This document shows, piece by piece, positions 1 through 8,565 of a DNA stretch of 64,000 nt; position 1 is the stretch's first letter; every line of letters starts with the position of its first letter. A model generated the notes under the pieces. The model was not told the origin of the DNA. It searched no databases and saw nothing but the letters and a program-made list of their open reading frames with translations. Source of the DNA: Chlamydiia bacterium (lineage in GTDB: Bacteria; Chlamydiota; Chlamydiia; Chlamydiales; GCA-2402025); contig JAUICV010000002.1 of assembly GCA_030427725.1 (NCBI GenBank), positions 448,436 through 512,435 of the forward strand, in the 5' to 3' direction. Position numbers and translations under genes: made by a program.

Positions 1-692
1 TGTGTGATTTCTGAAAGCTTGGTACCTGGAAGCTTAAGTTTTTCTGAAAGTGATGTAACGGTTTTTTTGCATTCTTCTTGATCGTCTCCTCTTACTGATA
101 CAACCTGATATTTCCAATGTTCCTTGGGAGGATTTTTAGCTAAATAGTCTTTATAAGCTCCCTTTATATCTTCTGGCGTTACTATTAACTGAACTTTTGA
201 GTAAACCTTTAGTCCTTGAATCTTCCTTACAATGAGTTCGTCGTGGATCATTTTCCTAGCGTCTTCATAAGGGATTTTCAAATTAGAGAGTGTTGCAATA
301 ATACTTGGCCCAAACCTTCTCTCCATTTCCTCACGAACATCACCATCACTTACTTTGATCTCTTTTTGTTCGGCATCAAGAATCATAAGTTCGTTATAAA
401 CTAGTTCTTCTAAGAAATGCTGCCATTGGTGGTCGTAAAATTGATAAAGATTAACAACAGATTTTTTTACTTCAGGGAAGTGTTCGTGGATGATAACATC
501 CATTTTTTTTAGGACGTCTATAAGTGATATTACTTTTCCATTAACTCTAATAAGAGGTCTATTGTTTATAACAAGGCGAGGGGCAGATGGTGTGAGAGAG
601 TTGTTTTGTTCTCCTTGTCCAACAAAAAGGGGATTAGAGAAAAGTGGGGTTGCCAAAGCTGCTGCTAAAAAAACAATGCTACATATTTTCAT
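1..692 (-). CDS. SurA-like periplasmic chaperone/peptidyl-prolyl isomerase, N-terminal part
   Basis: The gene runs off the left edge, so only about the first 230 residues are visible. It begins at the ATG read at 692-690 with a signal peptide (MKICSIVFLAAALATPLFS), so the product is exported. The next region has the SurA N-domain pattern: a short strand (IRVNGKVISLIDV), then a helix ending in LVYNELMILDAEQ and KVSDGDVREEMERRFG. SurA-type proteins escort outer-membrane proteins to the BAM machinery. The parvulin isomerase domain, if present, lies outside the window, so the family call rests on the N-domain only. It is divergent in spacing from, but on the same strand as, the rRNA methyltransferase gene at 769-1893, which lies 76 bp upstream. 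Confidence 0.72.
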   Translation of the reverse strand, partial: MKICSIVFLAAALATPLFSNPLFVGQGEQNNSLTPSAPRLVINNRPLIRVNGKVISLIDVLKKMDVIIHEHFPEVKKSVVNLYQFYDHQWQHFLEELVYNELMILDAEQKEIKVSDGDVREEMERRFGPSIIATLSNLKIPYEDARKMIHDELIVRKIQGLKVYSKVQLIVTPEDIKGAYKDYLAKNPPKEHWKYQVVSVRGDDQEECKKTVTSLSEKLKLPGTKLSEIT

Positions 693-768
693 GTCAAAAC
701 TTTTTTTATAGAAAAATGGAAAGCTCAAGAATATCAAACTTAGTATTTAAGAAAAAGTAGAGTTAAAA

Positions 769-1893
769 TTATCTAGTAAGAACAGCTGCGAAAAAACCAT
801 CCATCCCATTTTCTTTTGGGAAAGTAAAAAATGGCAGAGTGTCCAATTTTAGACCATATTCATTAATAAAAAAATCAACTTGTTTTTGATTTTCTTCAGG
901 AAGAATGCTGCAAGTCATATAAACTATTTTCCCACCAGGCGCTAGATATTTAAGGGCGTTTTGGAAAATTTTTCTCTGTTCTTCTACCAGGTTTTTGATT
1001 TGTGAAGTATGAAATCTCCACTTCATATCGGGGTTCCTTCGAAGGGTTCCTGTTCCTGAGCAAGGAACGTCTAAAATAACCCAGTCCATTTTTCTAAGAA
1101 GACCTTTTCTTTTGAGCTTTTTCCTGTCTAAGAACTGGCAGTTTTGAATCCCTGCTCGCTTAAGGCGTTTTCTTGCCTGAGTCAGAGCTTGGGGTCTAAT
1201 GTCATAAAGGTAGATTATTCCCTTTTCTTCTAATCTGTGCGCAAACGCCAGAGTTTTACCTCCAGAACCTGCGCAGTAATCTAAAACATGGTCTCCAGGT
1301 TTTGCCTTCACATAGCTAGCAACAACCTGGCTCCCTTCGTCTTGAATTTCAAAAAAACCGTCTTTAAACTCCTTAAGTTCAAAAAAATTGATTTTTTGAT
1401 CGAAGGTAATTCCTAGATCAGAATGTTTTGTAGGGTGAATTTCAAATTTATCCTTCCAGAGGTCGATTAGAGAAGTTCGATTTGTTTTAAGCGGGTTAAC
1501 TCTGATTGTTACTGGGGCTTTAGTGTTTGATGTTAAACAGTATTGTTTTGCTTTTTCTTTCCCAAATGGTTTAAGAATTTGCTCGAAAAAAGCTTTTGGA
1601 AAACTCACTTTAATATGATCTGGTATTGAGGGGTCTTGTATGACTTTTTCTATTGTGATTGTTTCTAAGGCTTGAAATCTATTTTCCCAAGTGATCGGTT
1701 TTTCACAGAAATAATCAAGCAACCCCCTCCAGCGAATCATGGAGTAGATCGATTCACAAATTTCTTTTCTGTCTTTTGATCCAACTGCTTTATGGCTTCT
1801 GAAATATTTACTTAAAAATACATCAAGAGGGAGCGTTGAGGTGTCAAACTCTGATAGAATTTGCAAAAGATGGAAGGTTCTAAATTTATTCAT
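769..1893 (-). CDS. RsmB/Sun-family rRNA (cytosine-C5) methyltransferase
   Basis: A 374-residue SAM-dependent methyltransferase of the RsmB/NSUN family, predicted to put a methyl group on C5 of a cytosine in rRNA. The SAM-binding loop reads DYCAGSGGKTLAFAH. Both family cysteines are present: C278 in VPCSGTGTLRRNP (motif IV) and the catalytic C328 in MTCSILPEENQ (motif VI). The N-terminal ~110 residues are helical, as in Sun proteins, but too short for a full NusB-like domain. The product should be cytosolic. Which rRNA position it modifies cannot be told from sequence. It is transcribed away from the DoxX-lnt pair, with about 200 bp between the divergent starts. Confidence 0.88.
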   Translation of the reverse strand: MNKFRTFHLLQILSEFDTSTLPLDVFLSKYFRSHKAVGSKDRKEICESIYSMIRWRGLLDYFCEKPITWENRFQALETITIEKVIQDPSIPDHIKVSFPKAFFEQILKPFGKEKAKQYCLTSNTKAPVTIRVNPLKTNRTSLIDLWKDKFEIHPTKHSDLGITFDQKINFFELKEFKDGFFEIQDEGSQVVASYVKAKPGDHVLDYCAGSGGKTLAFAHRLEEKGIIYLYDIRPQALTQARKRLKRAGIQNCQFLDRKKLKRKGLLRKMDWVILDVPCSGTGTLRRNPDMKWRFHTSQIKNLVEEQRKIFQNALKYLAPGGKIVYMTCSILPEENQKQVDFFINEYGLKLDTLPFFTFPKENGMDGFFAAVLTR

Positions 1894-2096
1894 TTTTGTT
1901 TAAAAAAAGTTGTTTCTATGGAATTATAATGAACTATAAATTGCATTTCCATTTAAATTTATTTATTACGCTTTTGTGTTGATTTTGTCCAATTCAATAC
2001 GAGAGAGTGGCTTTAAAAAAAATCCTAGCTCTCAGCAGGCTCAGATCTAGACAAAAATGTAAAAAAAAGATCATATTCCAACTAGGCTAATATAGA

Positions 2097-2693
2097 TTGG
2101 GGTTTAAAGTGAAGGTTCTAAAATATTTATCAGCAGGGATAGGCAGACTTTTTTTTAGTATTTTTTTTATATTTGCAGCAGTTAAGAAGGTTACTTCTTG
2201 GTCTGAGGTTAAACATCAGATACAGGCTATGCTTACCACTTGGGGACATCATAGCCCGGCAGGGGTTTTGGCTTGGTTTGTTGAGCTTGTAGGGAATTAT
2301 ATTACCTTCTTCCTCGTGATTGCAATTATTATAGAGTTTCTTGGAGCTTTGATGATTCTGATAGGATATAAACCGAGAATTGGGGCTGCTATTTTATTTA
2401 TTTTTCTAGCCCCAGTTACAGTTTTTATGCATCCATTTTGGTTATATGCCCCAAGTCTTGGAGAAGTGCAATTTGTTATGTTTTTTAAAAATCTCACAAT
2501 TATTGGAGCTTTGTTTTTCATTATGGCTTATGACAATGGGTATTTTGGCAAAAAACATTGCTGTGATGATGAAATTCAAGATGAAGATGAATCTGATTCA
2601 TTCCAATCTAATCATCATGAGTTTCATAGTCCTTTTAGAGAAGAAGAAGGGCCTTTTCAGTCTGGGCACTCACCTTTTTCAGAGGACAATTAA
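2097..2693 (+). CDS. DoxX-like inner membrane protein with acidic, His-rich tail
   Basis: A protein of about 198 residues with four predicted membrane segments. The first carries the DoxX-type signature RLFFSIFFIFAAVKKVTSW. DoxX-family proteins are small quinone- or redox-linked membrane proteins of mostly unproven function. The last ~45 residues are cytosolic or periplasmic, start with a CCDDE cluster, and are rich in Asp, Glu, His and Phe. That tail could bind metal but has no family assignment. The start is uncertain: TTG at 2097 gives the longest form, while GTG at 2109 has a GGGG run six bases upstream. Its stop lies 3 bases before the GTG of lnt, so the two are probably co-transcribed. 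Confidence 0.7.
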   Translation: MGFKVKVLKYLSAGIGRLFFSIFFIFAAVKKVTSWSEVKHQIQAMLTTWGHHSPAGVLAWFVELVGNYITFFLVIAIIIEFLGALMILIGYKPRIGAAILFIFLAPVTVFMHPFWLYAPSLGEVQFVMFFKNLTIIGALFFIMAYDNGYFGKKHCCDDEIQDEDESDSFQSNHHEFHSPFREEEGPFQSGHSPFSEDN

Positions 2694-2696
2694 TTT

Positions 2697-4388
2697 GTGA
2701 GAACACAACTTACAAACCTTTCTTGGAAAGATTGGGTGTTTTTAATTGCTTCCCTTCTTGTTGGGTGTTATGGAATGCCCCATTGGTCCACAACTTTATC
2801 TGTTATATTTTCTGCATTTGGATTAGGTCTTTTTTGGTACAGCGTGCGTTGCTTAGACTCAACAATTGTCCGAGGGGGTGTAAGTCTTATTTGGTATGCT
2901 ATAACGACTTTAGTACGATTTTCATTTTTAACGAATATAACGTTTGTTGGGCCATTTGTAGCGGCTCTATACGTTTTAATAGCTTTGTGCCTGGGCATGC
3001 AGTTTGCTGTTCTCAGCTTGTTAGCAAAGCCTAAAAGGATGTCTTGGTTTACCTGTATTGCACTAGCCTCTTTTTGGACTTTTTTTGAGTTTTCAAGGCT
3101 GATTGTATTTGATGGGTTTGCCTTTGGCCCTTTAGGTCTTGCTTATGCTAGTTTTCCAATTACAGCACAACTGGCTTCAGTTGTTGGTGTTTACGGATTG
3201 AGCTTTTTATTCGTTTTAACAAATGCATTTTTTTATTTTTTTCTTATTAAAAAAAATAAATCTACGATGGTTGTTTGGGTTTCAACCGCTTGCATTCCGC
3301 TGATTTTCGGTTTTTCCCAAATGAAGTACCATGAGGTTAAACAATCTTCGCGCAACGAAGCTCCTGTGAATGTAGGGCTTGTTCAACCAAGGTTAACACC
3401 CTTTCAGAAGAATCCCTGGTTTTTTAGAAGAGGCGAGTTTATTCCTTTGTCGGATCAGCTAGATCAGCTACTGAGTTTGATCTCTCCAGTGAAAAAAGGA
3501 CTTCATTATCTGGTTTTCCCAGAAACGGTTATTGCGTATCCTGCGTCAAAAGGACTTTATAATATTGATTTCGCGTGTCAGTTGCTTCAAAAGCATTTTG
3601 GGACAGATTTTAGAAAGTACTTTCCTGAACTAGTGTACCCTTTTGCTGAGAAAATAGGTCAAGAGATGCTCGTTTCAAATGCTTTTATTTTTCAGGCGAT
3701 AGCTAACTACTATGGAGCTGAGGTCATATCTAGCTTTGAGTGGAATGAAAGGTATTCGAATAAGCCATATATAGCTTCTGTACATTTCAAGCCCAAGGAA
3801 AATAGGGTGCAAACTCAATATAAAAGAGTCTTGTTTCCATTTGCTGAAACTCTACCAAGTGGATTCCTGGGAAAAATTGGGCGTAAATTTGGGGCTGTTG
3901 ATGGTTTTGCAAGGGGAGAAAAAATCAACCTTTTTGAAGGGTATAAGAATGTTTTTAGTTCCATTTGTTACGAAGAATTTTTTAGTCATTTAGTAAGAAA
4001 GGGTAGAATGAAAGGAGCTGATTTATTTGTAAATCTCTCGAATGATGGTTGGTATCATCCTTCAAGATTGCCTTTGCTTCATTATTATCACGCAAGGCTT
4101 CGAGCAGTAGAAAATGGTGTAGATCTTTTACGGGCCAGTAATACAGGAGTGACTTCTGTTATTTCAAGTTTGGGAGTGTCCTTAGCTCGTTTTAATGGAA
4201 CAATTTCTGAGTCACAGTTTGGGAAAGGGGTATTACAAACTTCTTTTGTTCCATATTCGTTTGAAACGATTTACGCAAAACTTGGAGATGTTCCACTTTT
4301 TGTTTTTTCATTTTTGTTTTCTTTGGGGTATTTGTTTTTTCTCTTGCGACAAAGAAAATTTCTAAAGACTTTAGCCTCTGAAGTATAA
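2697..4388 (+). CDS. lnt: Apolipoprotein N-acyltransferase
   Basis: A 563-residue inner-membrane enzyme that adds the third acyl chain to the N-terminal cysteine of lipoproteins. Several hydrophobic segments fill the first ~215 residues and one anchors the C-terminus. The nitrilase-like domain between them has the expected triad: E276 in VFPETVIAYP, K376 in YKRVLFPFAETLP and C424 in SSICYEEFF. The spacing between Glu and Lys is 100 residues, longer than in E. coli Lnt (267 to 335), so there is an insertion in the catalytic domain. It starts at a GTG just after the DoxX-like gene and sits ahead of lpxC, as in other chlamydiae. Confidence 0.93.
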   Translation: MRTQLTNLSWKDWVFLIASLLVGCYGMPHWSTTLSVIFSAFGLGLFWYSVRCLDSTIVRGGVSLIWYAITTLVRFSFLTNITFVGPFVAALYVLIALCLGMQFAVLSLLAKPKRMSWFTCIALASFWTFFEFSRLIVFDGFAFGPLGLAYASFPITAQLASVVGVYGLSFLFVLTNAFFYFFLIKKNKSTMVVWVSTACIPLIFGFSQMKYHEVKQSSRNEAPVNVGLVQPRLTPFQKNPWFFRRGEFIPLSDQLDQLLSLISPVKKGLHYLVFPETVIAYPASKGLYNIDFACQLLQKHFGTDFRKYFPELVYPFAEKIGQEMLVSNAFIFQAIANYYGAEVISSFEWNERYSNKPYIASVHFKPKENRVQTQYKRVLFPFAETLPSGFLGKIGRKFGAVDGFARGEKINLFEGYKNVFSSICYEEFFSHLVRKGRMKGADLFVNLSNDGWYHPSRLPLLHYYHARLRAVENGVDLLRASNTGVTSVISSLGVSLARFNGTISESQFGKGVLQTSFVPYSFETIYAKLGDVPLFVFSFLFSLGYLFFLLRQRKFLKTLASEV

Positions 4389-4499
4389 AGAATATATCTT
4401 GTTTTAAAATAGCTGATTTCGTTACATTTCCTCTTTAGCTGGCCTATGGTGTTAGGGCAGTTTATTGTTTGTTAATCCTTTCAAAAACAGGAGTCTTTT

Positions 4500-5405
4500 T
4501 TGACTTTATCTGTAGCTATCCAATCTTCGACCCAATCCCCGAAAGTTTCATCTTCAAGTAAAAATCAAAAAACCCTGAGCGAAGCCGTTTCAATGACCGG
4601 CATGGGGCTTTTTACAGGTCAAAAGGTAGAAATAACGTTAAAGCCAGCAGAAGCTAATTTTGGAATTTGCTTTCAGAGGGTAGATCTTCCTGATAAACCG
4701 ATACTTCCAGCTCAGGTTCAGTATGTTAGAGGGACTCCTCGTTGTACGATCCTTGGGAAAAATGGGACAACAGTTCAGACGGTCGAGCATTTGCTAGCCG
4801 CGATAAAAGCTTTCGATATAGATAATCTGCTTATTGAAATTGATGGACCAGAAGTTCCTATTGGAGATGGGAGTGGAATGCCGTTTATGGAACTTATTGA
4901 AGAAGCTGGAGTGTGTTATCAAAAAGTTGCAAAAAAGTTTTATCACTTAACGACTCCAATTTTTTGGTCTCAAGGTGATGTCCAGCTCGTAGCTCTTCCT
5001 TCAGATGATTTCAAAGTCAGTTACACTTTAAATTATCCTAATTCAGAAATTTTACGTTCACAGTTTCACACTGTGTTAGTCACTGAAGAAAATATTAAAG
5101 AACAGATTGCACCGTGTAGAACTTTTTCACTCTATGAGGAAACCGTCTCTTTAATTGAGCAAGGTCTTATTAAGGGCGGGTCTTTAGAAAATGCTGTTAT
5201 TATAAAAGGCGGAGCTATTCTGAACCCTGAAGGACTAAGGTTTCCTGATGAAATGGCGCGGCATAAAATTTTAGATCTTTTAGGGGATCTATCACTGGTG
5301 GGATTTTCATTTGTTGCGCATATTATAGCGATACGTTCTGGGCATTTTTCAAATACCTCTTTTGCTAAAGAGTTGAGAAATCATTTTTTGATGGAGAATA
5401 GTTAA
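4500..5405 (+). CDS. lpxC: UDP-3-O-acyl-N-acetylglucosamine deacetylase
   Basis: A 301-residue cytosolic zinc enzyme for the committed step of lipid A synthesis. The zinc ligands and catalytic residues are visible: H97 in VEHLLAA, H255 and D259 in RHKILDLLGD, and the catalytic H282 in SGHFSNTSFA. The start is a TTG at 4500 preceded by AGGAG. No ATG would keep the conserved N-terminus (SEAVSMTGMGLFTGQKVE). Its TAA overlaps the fabZ ATG by one base, which makes lpxC-fabZ-lpxA-fmt a tight operon. Confidence 0.96.
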   Translation: MTLSVAIQSSTQSPKVSSSSKNQKTLSEAVSMTGMGLFTGQKVEITLKPAEANFGICFQRVDLPDKPILPAQVQYVRGTPRCTILGKNGTTVQTVEHLLAAIKAFDIDNLLIEIDGPEVPIGDGSGMPFMELIEEAGVCYQKVAKKFYHLTTPIFWSQGDVQLVALPSDDFKVSYTLNYPNSEILRSQFHTVLVTEENIKEQIAPCRTFSLYEETVSLIEQGLIKGGSLENAVIIKGGAILNPEGLRFPDEMARHKILDLLGDLSLVGFSFVAHIIAIRSGHFSNTSFAKELRNHFLMENS

Positions 5406-5863
5406 TGACTGTTGAAGAAATTGTTTTTGATATGAATCAAATTTTAGATATTTTGCCTCATAGATACCCATTCCTTCTTGTTGATAGAGTAACGCATCTA
5501 GATCTTGAAAATAACAATATTAGCGGATACAAAAACGTAACAATTAATGAGCCTTTCTTTGTTGGGCATTTTCCACAAGTTCCTATAATGCCAGGCGTTT
5601 TGATACTAGAAGCAATGGCTCAAGTCGGTGGAATCTTAATTCACCAAAAAGGATACGATAAGAAATTGGCATTGCTCCTCACGGTCAATGGAGCAAAGTT
5701 TAGGAAGCCAGTTGTTCCTGGAGATAAACTAGAGCTTAGTGCGCAGCTTGAGCATATTGGATCCAAAGGAGGAAGGGCAAAGACGAAAGCTATGGTAGAT
5801 GGAAAGGTTGTCTCTCAAGCGGAAATTGGATTTGCGTTGATAGATAAGCCGGTAACTAGCTAA
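5405..5863 (+). CDS. fabZ: 3-hydroxyacyl-ACP dehydratase
   Basis: A 152-residue hot-dog-fold dehydratase of fatty acid elongation. It shows LPHRYPFLLVDRV near the start and the active-site stretch HFPQVPIMPGVLILEAMAQ, with H55 and the following Glu as catalytic pair. The length is normal for the family. It lies between lpxC and lpxA, a common arrangement that couples acyl-ACP supply to lipid A synthesis. The start overlaps the lpxC stop by one base. Confidence 0.96.
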   Translation: MTVEEIVFDMNQILDILPHRYPFLLVDRVTHLDLENNNISGYKNVTINEPFFVGHFPQVPIMPGVLILEAMAQVGGILIHQKGYDKKLALLLTVNGAKFRKPVVPGDKLELSAQLEHIGSKGGRAKTKAMVDGKVVSQAEIGFALIDKPVTS

Positions 5864-5879
5864 ACATAAAAAGGATAAT

Positions 5880-6695
5880 ATGTCTCAGATTCATCCAACA
5901 GCAATCATTGAGCCGGGCGCAAAGCTTGGTAGCAATGTTATTGTGGAGCCTTATGTCGTTATTAAAAATAGCGTTGAAATTCATGATGGTTGCCATATTA
6001 AAGCTCACAGCTATATTGATGGGAATACGATAATTGGAGAGGGAACGACTCTTTGGCCAAGTGTGAGTATTGGCACGCAGACTCAGGATAAGAAATTTGC
6101 AGGTGAAAAAACTTTTGTAAAAATAGGTAAGCGTTGTCAAATTCGAGAGTTTGTAACAATTAACGCTTCCTGTAACGAAGGTTCGATTGTTGAAGTTGGA
6201 GATGATTGTCTTTTAATGGCGTACTGCCATGTTGCGCATAACTGTGTGGTTGGAAATAATGTGACAATGGCTAATGGGGCGATGTTAGCGGGACATGTCG
6301 TTGTTGAAGATTTTGTTACAATTGGAGGAATGACACCGGTCCATCAAAAAGTTCGTATTGGTAAATATAGTATGGTGGGGGGGTTTAGTCGTGTCACTCA
6401 AGACATTCCACCGTACACAATTGGCGCAGGTTATGTTTACAAGTTGGCAGGATTGAATCTTATTGGTCTAAGACGAAATGGCTTTTCCATGGAGAAAAGA
6501 CAAGAAATAGCGAAAGCTTTCAAGTACACCTATCGAATGGGATTTTCTGTAGCAGAAGCTTTAGAGAAAATTAGCTTAGACCTTCATCAATATGATGAAG
6601 TGAAGCACTGGGTTGATTTTTGTAAAACGTCGCAAAGAGGATTGTCAGGAGCGGAAGAAAAACAAACTTCATCAGATTTAGTGAAGCAAGGTTGA
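5880..6695 (+). CDS. lpxA: UDP-N-acetylglucosamine O-acyltransferase
   Basis: A 271-residue left-handed beta-helix acyltransferase that makes the first acylation of UDP-GlcNAc in lipid A synthesis. Hexapeptide repeats start at residue 2 (IHPTAIIEPGAKLGSNV) and run to about 190. The catalytic histidine lies in AYCHVAHNCVVGNNV. The C-terminal helical part follows GLNLIGLRRNGFS, the normal LpxA boundary. An AAAAGGATAAT sequence serves as ribosome site. The TGA stop overlaps the fmt ATG. Confidence 0.96.
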   Translation: MSQIHPTAIIEPGAKLGSNVIVEPYVVIKNSVEIHDGCHIKAHSYIDGNTIIGEGTTLWPSVSIGTQTQDKKFAGEKTFVKIGKRCQIREFVTINASCNEGSIVEVGDDCLLMAYCHVAHNCVVGNNVTMANGAMLAGHVVVEDFVTIGGMTPVHQKVRIGKYSMVGGFSRVTQDIPPYTIGAGYVYKLAGLNLIGLRRNGFSMEKRQEIAKAFKYTYRMGFSVAEALEKISLDLHQYDEVKHWVDFCKTSQRGLSGAEEKQTSSDLVKQG

Positions 6696-7645
6696 TGACA
6701 ATGAAGGTAGTCTTCTTTGGCACTCCTCACTTTGCTGTTAATATTCTGAGTCACTTAATCGAAAATAAAGTTGACGTTGTAGGTGTTGTAACCAAACCAG
6801 ACAAGCCTCAGGGAAGACATCTTAAGTTAAAACCTACTCCGGTTAAACAATATTTAATTGATCACAACTTAAATATACCGCTTTTTCAGCCGGGAAAAAT
6901 TTCAACTTCTGAATGGGAAGAGACGCTCAAAAAGTTAGATGCTGATCTTTTTGTCGTGGTCGCGTTTGGAGAAATTTTAAAGCAAAATATTTTAGATATT
7001 CCGAAGTTAGATTGTGTGAATATCCATGCTAGTCTGTTGCCTAAGTATAGAGGCGCGGCTCCTATTCATCGTGCTATAATTGATGGAGAGCAAGAGACGG
7101 GAGTGACTATCATGAAAATGGTTAAGGCGCTAGATGCTGGGGATATGCTTCATGTAGAAAAAGTTCGAATAACTGATGATATGGATGTGTCTATGCTAGA
7201 GTCTGATTTAGAAAGGGCTGGGTGTAAAGCTATTTTAGAAGTTATCTCGCTTTTTGATTCTGGTAAGGTTTCGTATACACCTCAAATTGATTCTGAGGCA
7301 ACATATGCCCATAAAATAACTCCTGAAGAGTGTCAAATTCATTTTCATCAACAAAGTAATAAAATTTTTAATCTTATACGAGGGTCAAGCCCTTATCCTG
7401 GAGCGTGGTGTTTAGTTCAAACAGGCAGTGGTAGTAAAAGATTGAAAATTAAAAGAGCGAAGGTGAGGCCAGATTTATCTGGAGAGCCAGGAAAGCGATT
7501 GGGAAATCTTTCTCAAGAAATTATTGTGGCAACTCAAGACTTTTCTATAGAGTTCTTAGAAGTGCAGCTTCAGGGGAAGCGTTCTATGACAGTTAAGGAA
7601 TTTTTGGCTGGACATTCGAAGCTAGAGTTTTCAAAATCTTCTTAA
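6695..7645 (+). CDS. fmt: Methionyl-tRNA formyltransferase
   Basis: A 316-residue cytosolic enzyme that formylates initiator Met-tRNA. The catalytic region reads VNIHASLLPKYRGAAPIHR, and GVTIMKMVKALDAGDM follows as in all Fmt proteins. The N-terminal Rossmann-like start is KVVFFGTPHFAV. I chose the ATG at 6695, which overlaps the lpxA stop (TGATG). TTG at 6692 and ATG at 6701 are also possible. The C-terminal OB-like domain is present. It is the last gene of the lpx operon; a separate promoter follows. Confidence 0.95.
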   Translation: MTMKVVFFGTPHFAVNILSHLIENKVDVVGVVTKPDKPQGRHLKLKPTPVKQYLIDHNLNIPLFQPGKISTSEWEETLKKLDADLFVVVAFGEILKQNILDIPKLDCVNIHASLLPKYRGAAPIHRAIIDGEQETGVTIMKMVKALDAGDMLHVEKVRITDDMDVSMLESDLERAGCKAILEVISLFDSGKVSYTPQIDSEATYAHKITPEECQIHFHQQSNKIFNLIRGSSPYPGAWCLVQTGSGSKRLKIKRAKVRPDLSGEPGKRLGNLSQEIIVATQDFSIEFLEVQLQGKRSMTVKEFLAGHSKLEFSKSS

Positions 7646-7663
7646 TTAAAAATTTTAATACGA

Positions 7664-7693
7664 TTTACACAAACTTAATATTAAGTGTATAAT
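7664..7693 (+). promoter_or_regulatory. Sigma-70-type (sigma-66) promoter for the membrane-protein locus
   Basis: TTTACA at 7664-7669 and a perfect TATAAT at 7688-7693 are separated by 18 bp. The downstream gene has AGGAAGG at 7715-7721 and an ATG at 7727, so transcription would start near 7700. Any upstream GTG reading into this gene (7685) falls inside the -10 region and is not a sensible start. Confidence 0.68.
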
Positions 7694-7726
7694 CTCCGCT
7701 CTCTTAACTGGAATAGGAAGGTGATT

Positions 7727-8554
7727 ATGTTATGTACTGCAATTGAAGGGGCTCCAGCATTTCCTTTGTGCGACCCACGAAAAAAAACTACTTTATTAAA
7801 AAGTGTAGCTACAAGCGAACATTTTAGAATTATTGAGGCGCCTCAGTTAGTAGCTCAATGGATTGTGCAATCTGGTATTTTCAAAGGAGCTGCAACAGTT
7901 TCTAATGGACTGACAAAGGTTGTTAATGCTGAGTCTTTAGTGTTTTTGGTAGGAGATATAGTTACGATACCAACTAGGGTTAAAGCTTTGAAGGGGCGTG
8001 TCGTTGAGCTTCTAAACTCTAGGACTAGCGAAGCTAAAACTTCAACAGCCCGAGCTTTGGTGAATGTTGGACATGAACTTAGAAGAAGTGCTGCTGTAGT
8101 TGCTGGAACTGTATCTGATTGGTTCGATGCTTGTCACTTTGCGAATGGTTTGAAAATTTTAAAAGCGAAAACAGTTAAAATAATAGCTCCAGCTGCGCTC
8201 TTAGCAAACGGCTGTGGAATTTTCAGTGCAGCGAGTAATCTTTATGATAATATTGCAGGTTTTGAAAAAACTCAATTTCTAAAGACGGAAGATTCTGCTC
8301 TAAGTCGGGTTATGAAAGAAGTTGCTGAAGATAAAGATCGTTGGGAGCTGGTGAAGTGGGGATCTGTATTAGCTATCCATTCAGTTGCAGTCGCAACGAT
8401 ATTAACAGGAGTTGCTGTTGCTTCAGTGGTTCCTCTTGCTATTACGACTGCTATATTTGCAAGTCGTGTGGCATCTTTTTATAGAGGTGCTCAGTTGGGA
8501 GTGCTTGAGAATCAAGCTCCCGAAACAATTAAAGCTACACAAATAAAGAGATAG
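7727..8554 (+). CDS. Chlamydial hypothetical membrane protein, Cap1-locus paralog 1
   Basis: A 275-residue protein of unknown function with no signal peptide. Hydrophobic patches lie at about residues 75-90 and 160-185. A strong paired hydrophobic stretch is at about 210-250 (SVAVATILTGVAVASVVPL and on). Such two-lobed hydrophobic regions are typical of chlamydial inclusion membrane (Inc) proteins. It sits between fmt and rplC, where C. trachomatis has Cap1/CT529, an Inc protein. The next two genes share its layout, so this looks like a tandem family. AGGAAGG with a five-base gap fixes the ATG at 7727. Function is not recognised; an Inc-like or secreted membrane protein is inferred. Confidence 0.72.
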   Translation: MLCTAIEGAPAFPLCDPRKKTTLLKSVATSEHFRIIEAPQLVAQWIVQSGIFKGAATVSNGLTKVVNAESLVFLVGDIVTIPTRVKALKGRVVELLNSRTSEAKTSTARALVNVGHELRRSAAVVAGTVSDWFDACHFANGLKILKAKTVKIIAPAALLANGCGIFSAASNLYDNIAGFEKTQFLKTEDSALSRVMKEVAEDKDRWELVKWGSVLAIHSVAVATILTGVAVASVVPLAITTAIFASRVASFYRGAQLGVLENQAPETIKATQIKR

Positions 8555-8565
8555 GAGAGTGAATT

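Noticed and set aside
216..711. Plus-strand reading frames at the left edge
   Set aside because: They lie opposite the SurA-like gene, which has a signal peptide and a family pattern on the minus strand.
7685..7726. Earlier GTG start for Cap1-locus paralog 1
   Set aside because: It lies within the predicted -10 box and before the transcription start; ATG 7727 has a proper ribosome site.
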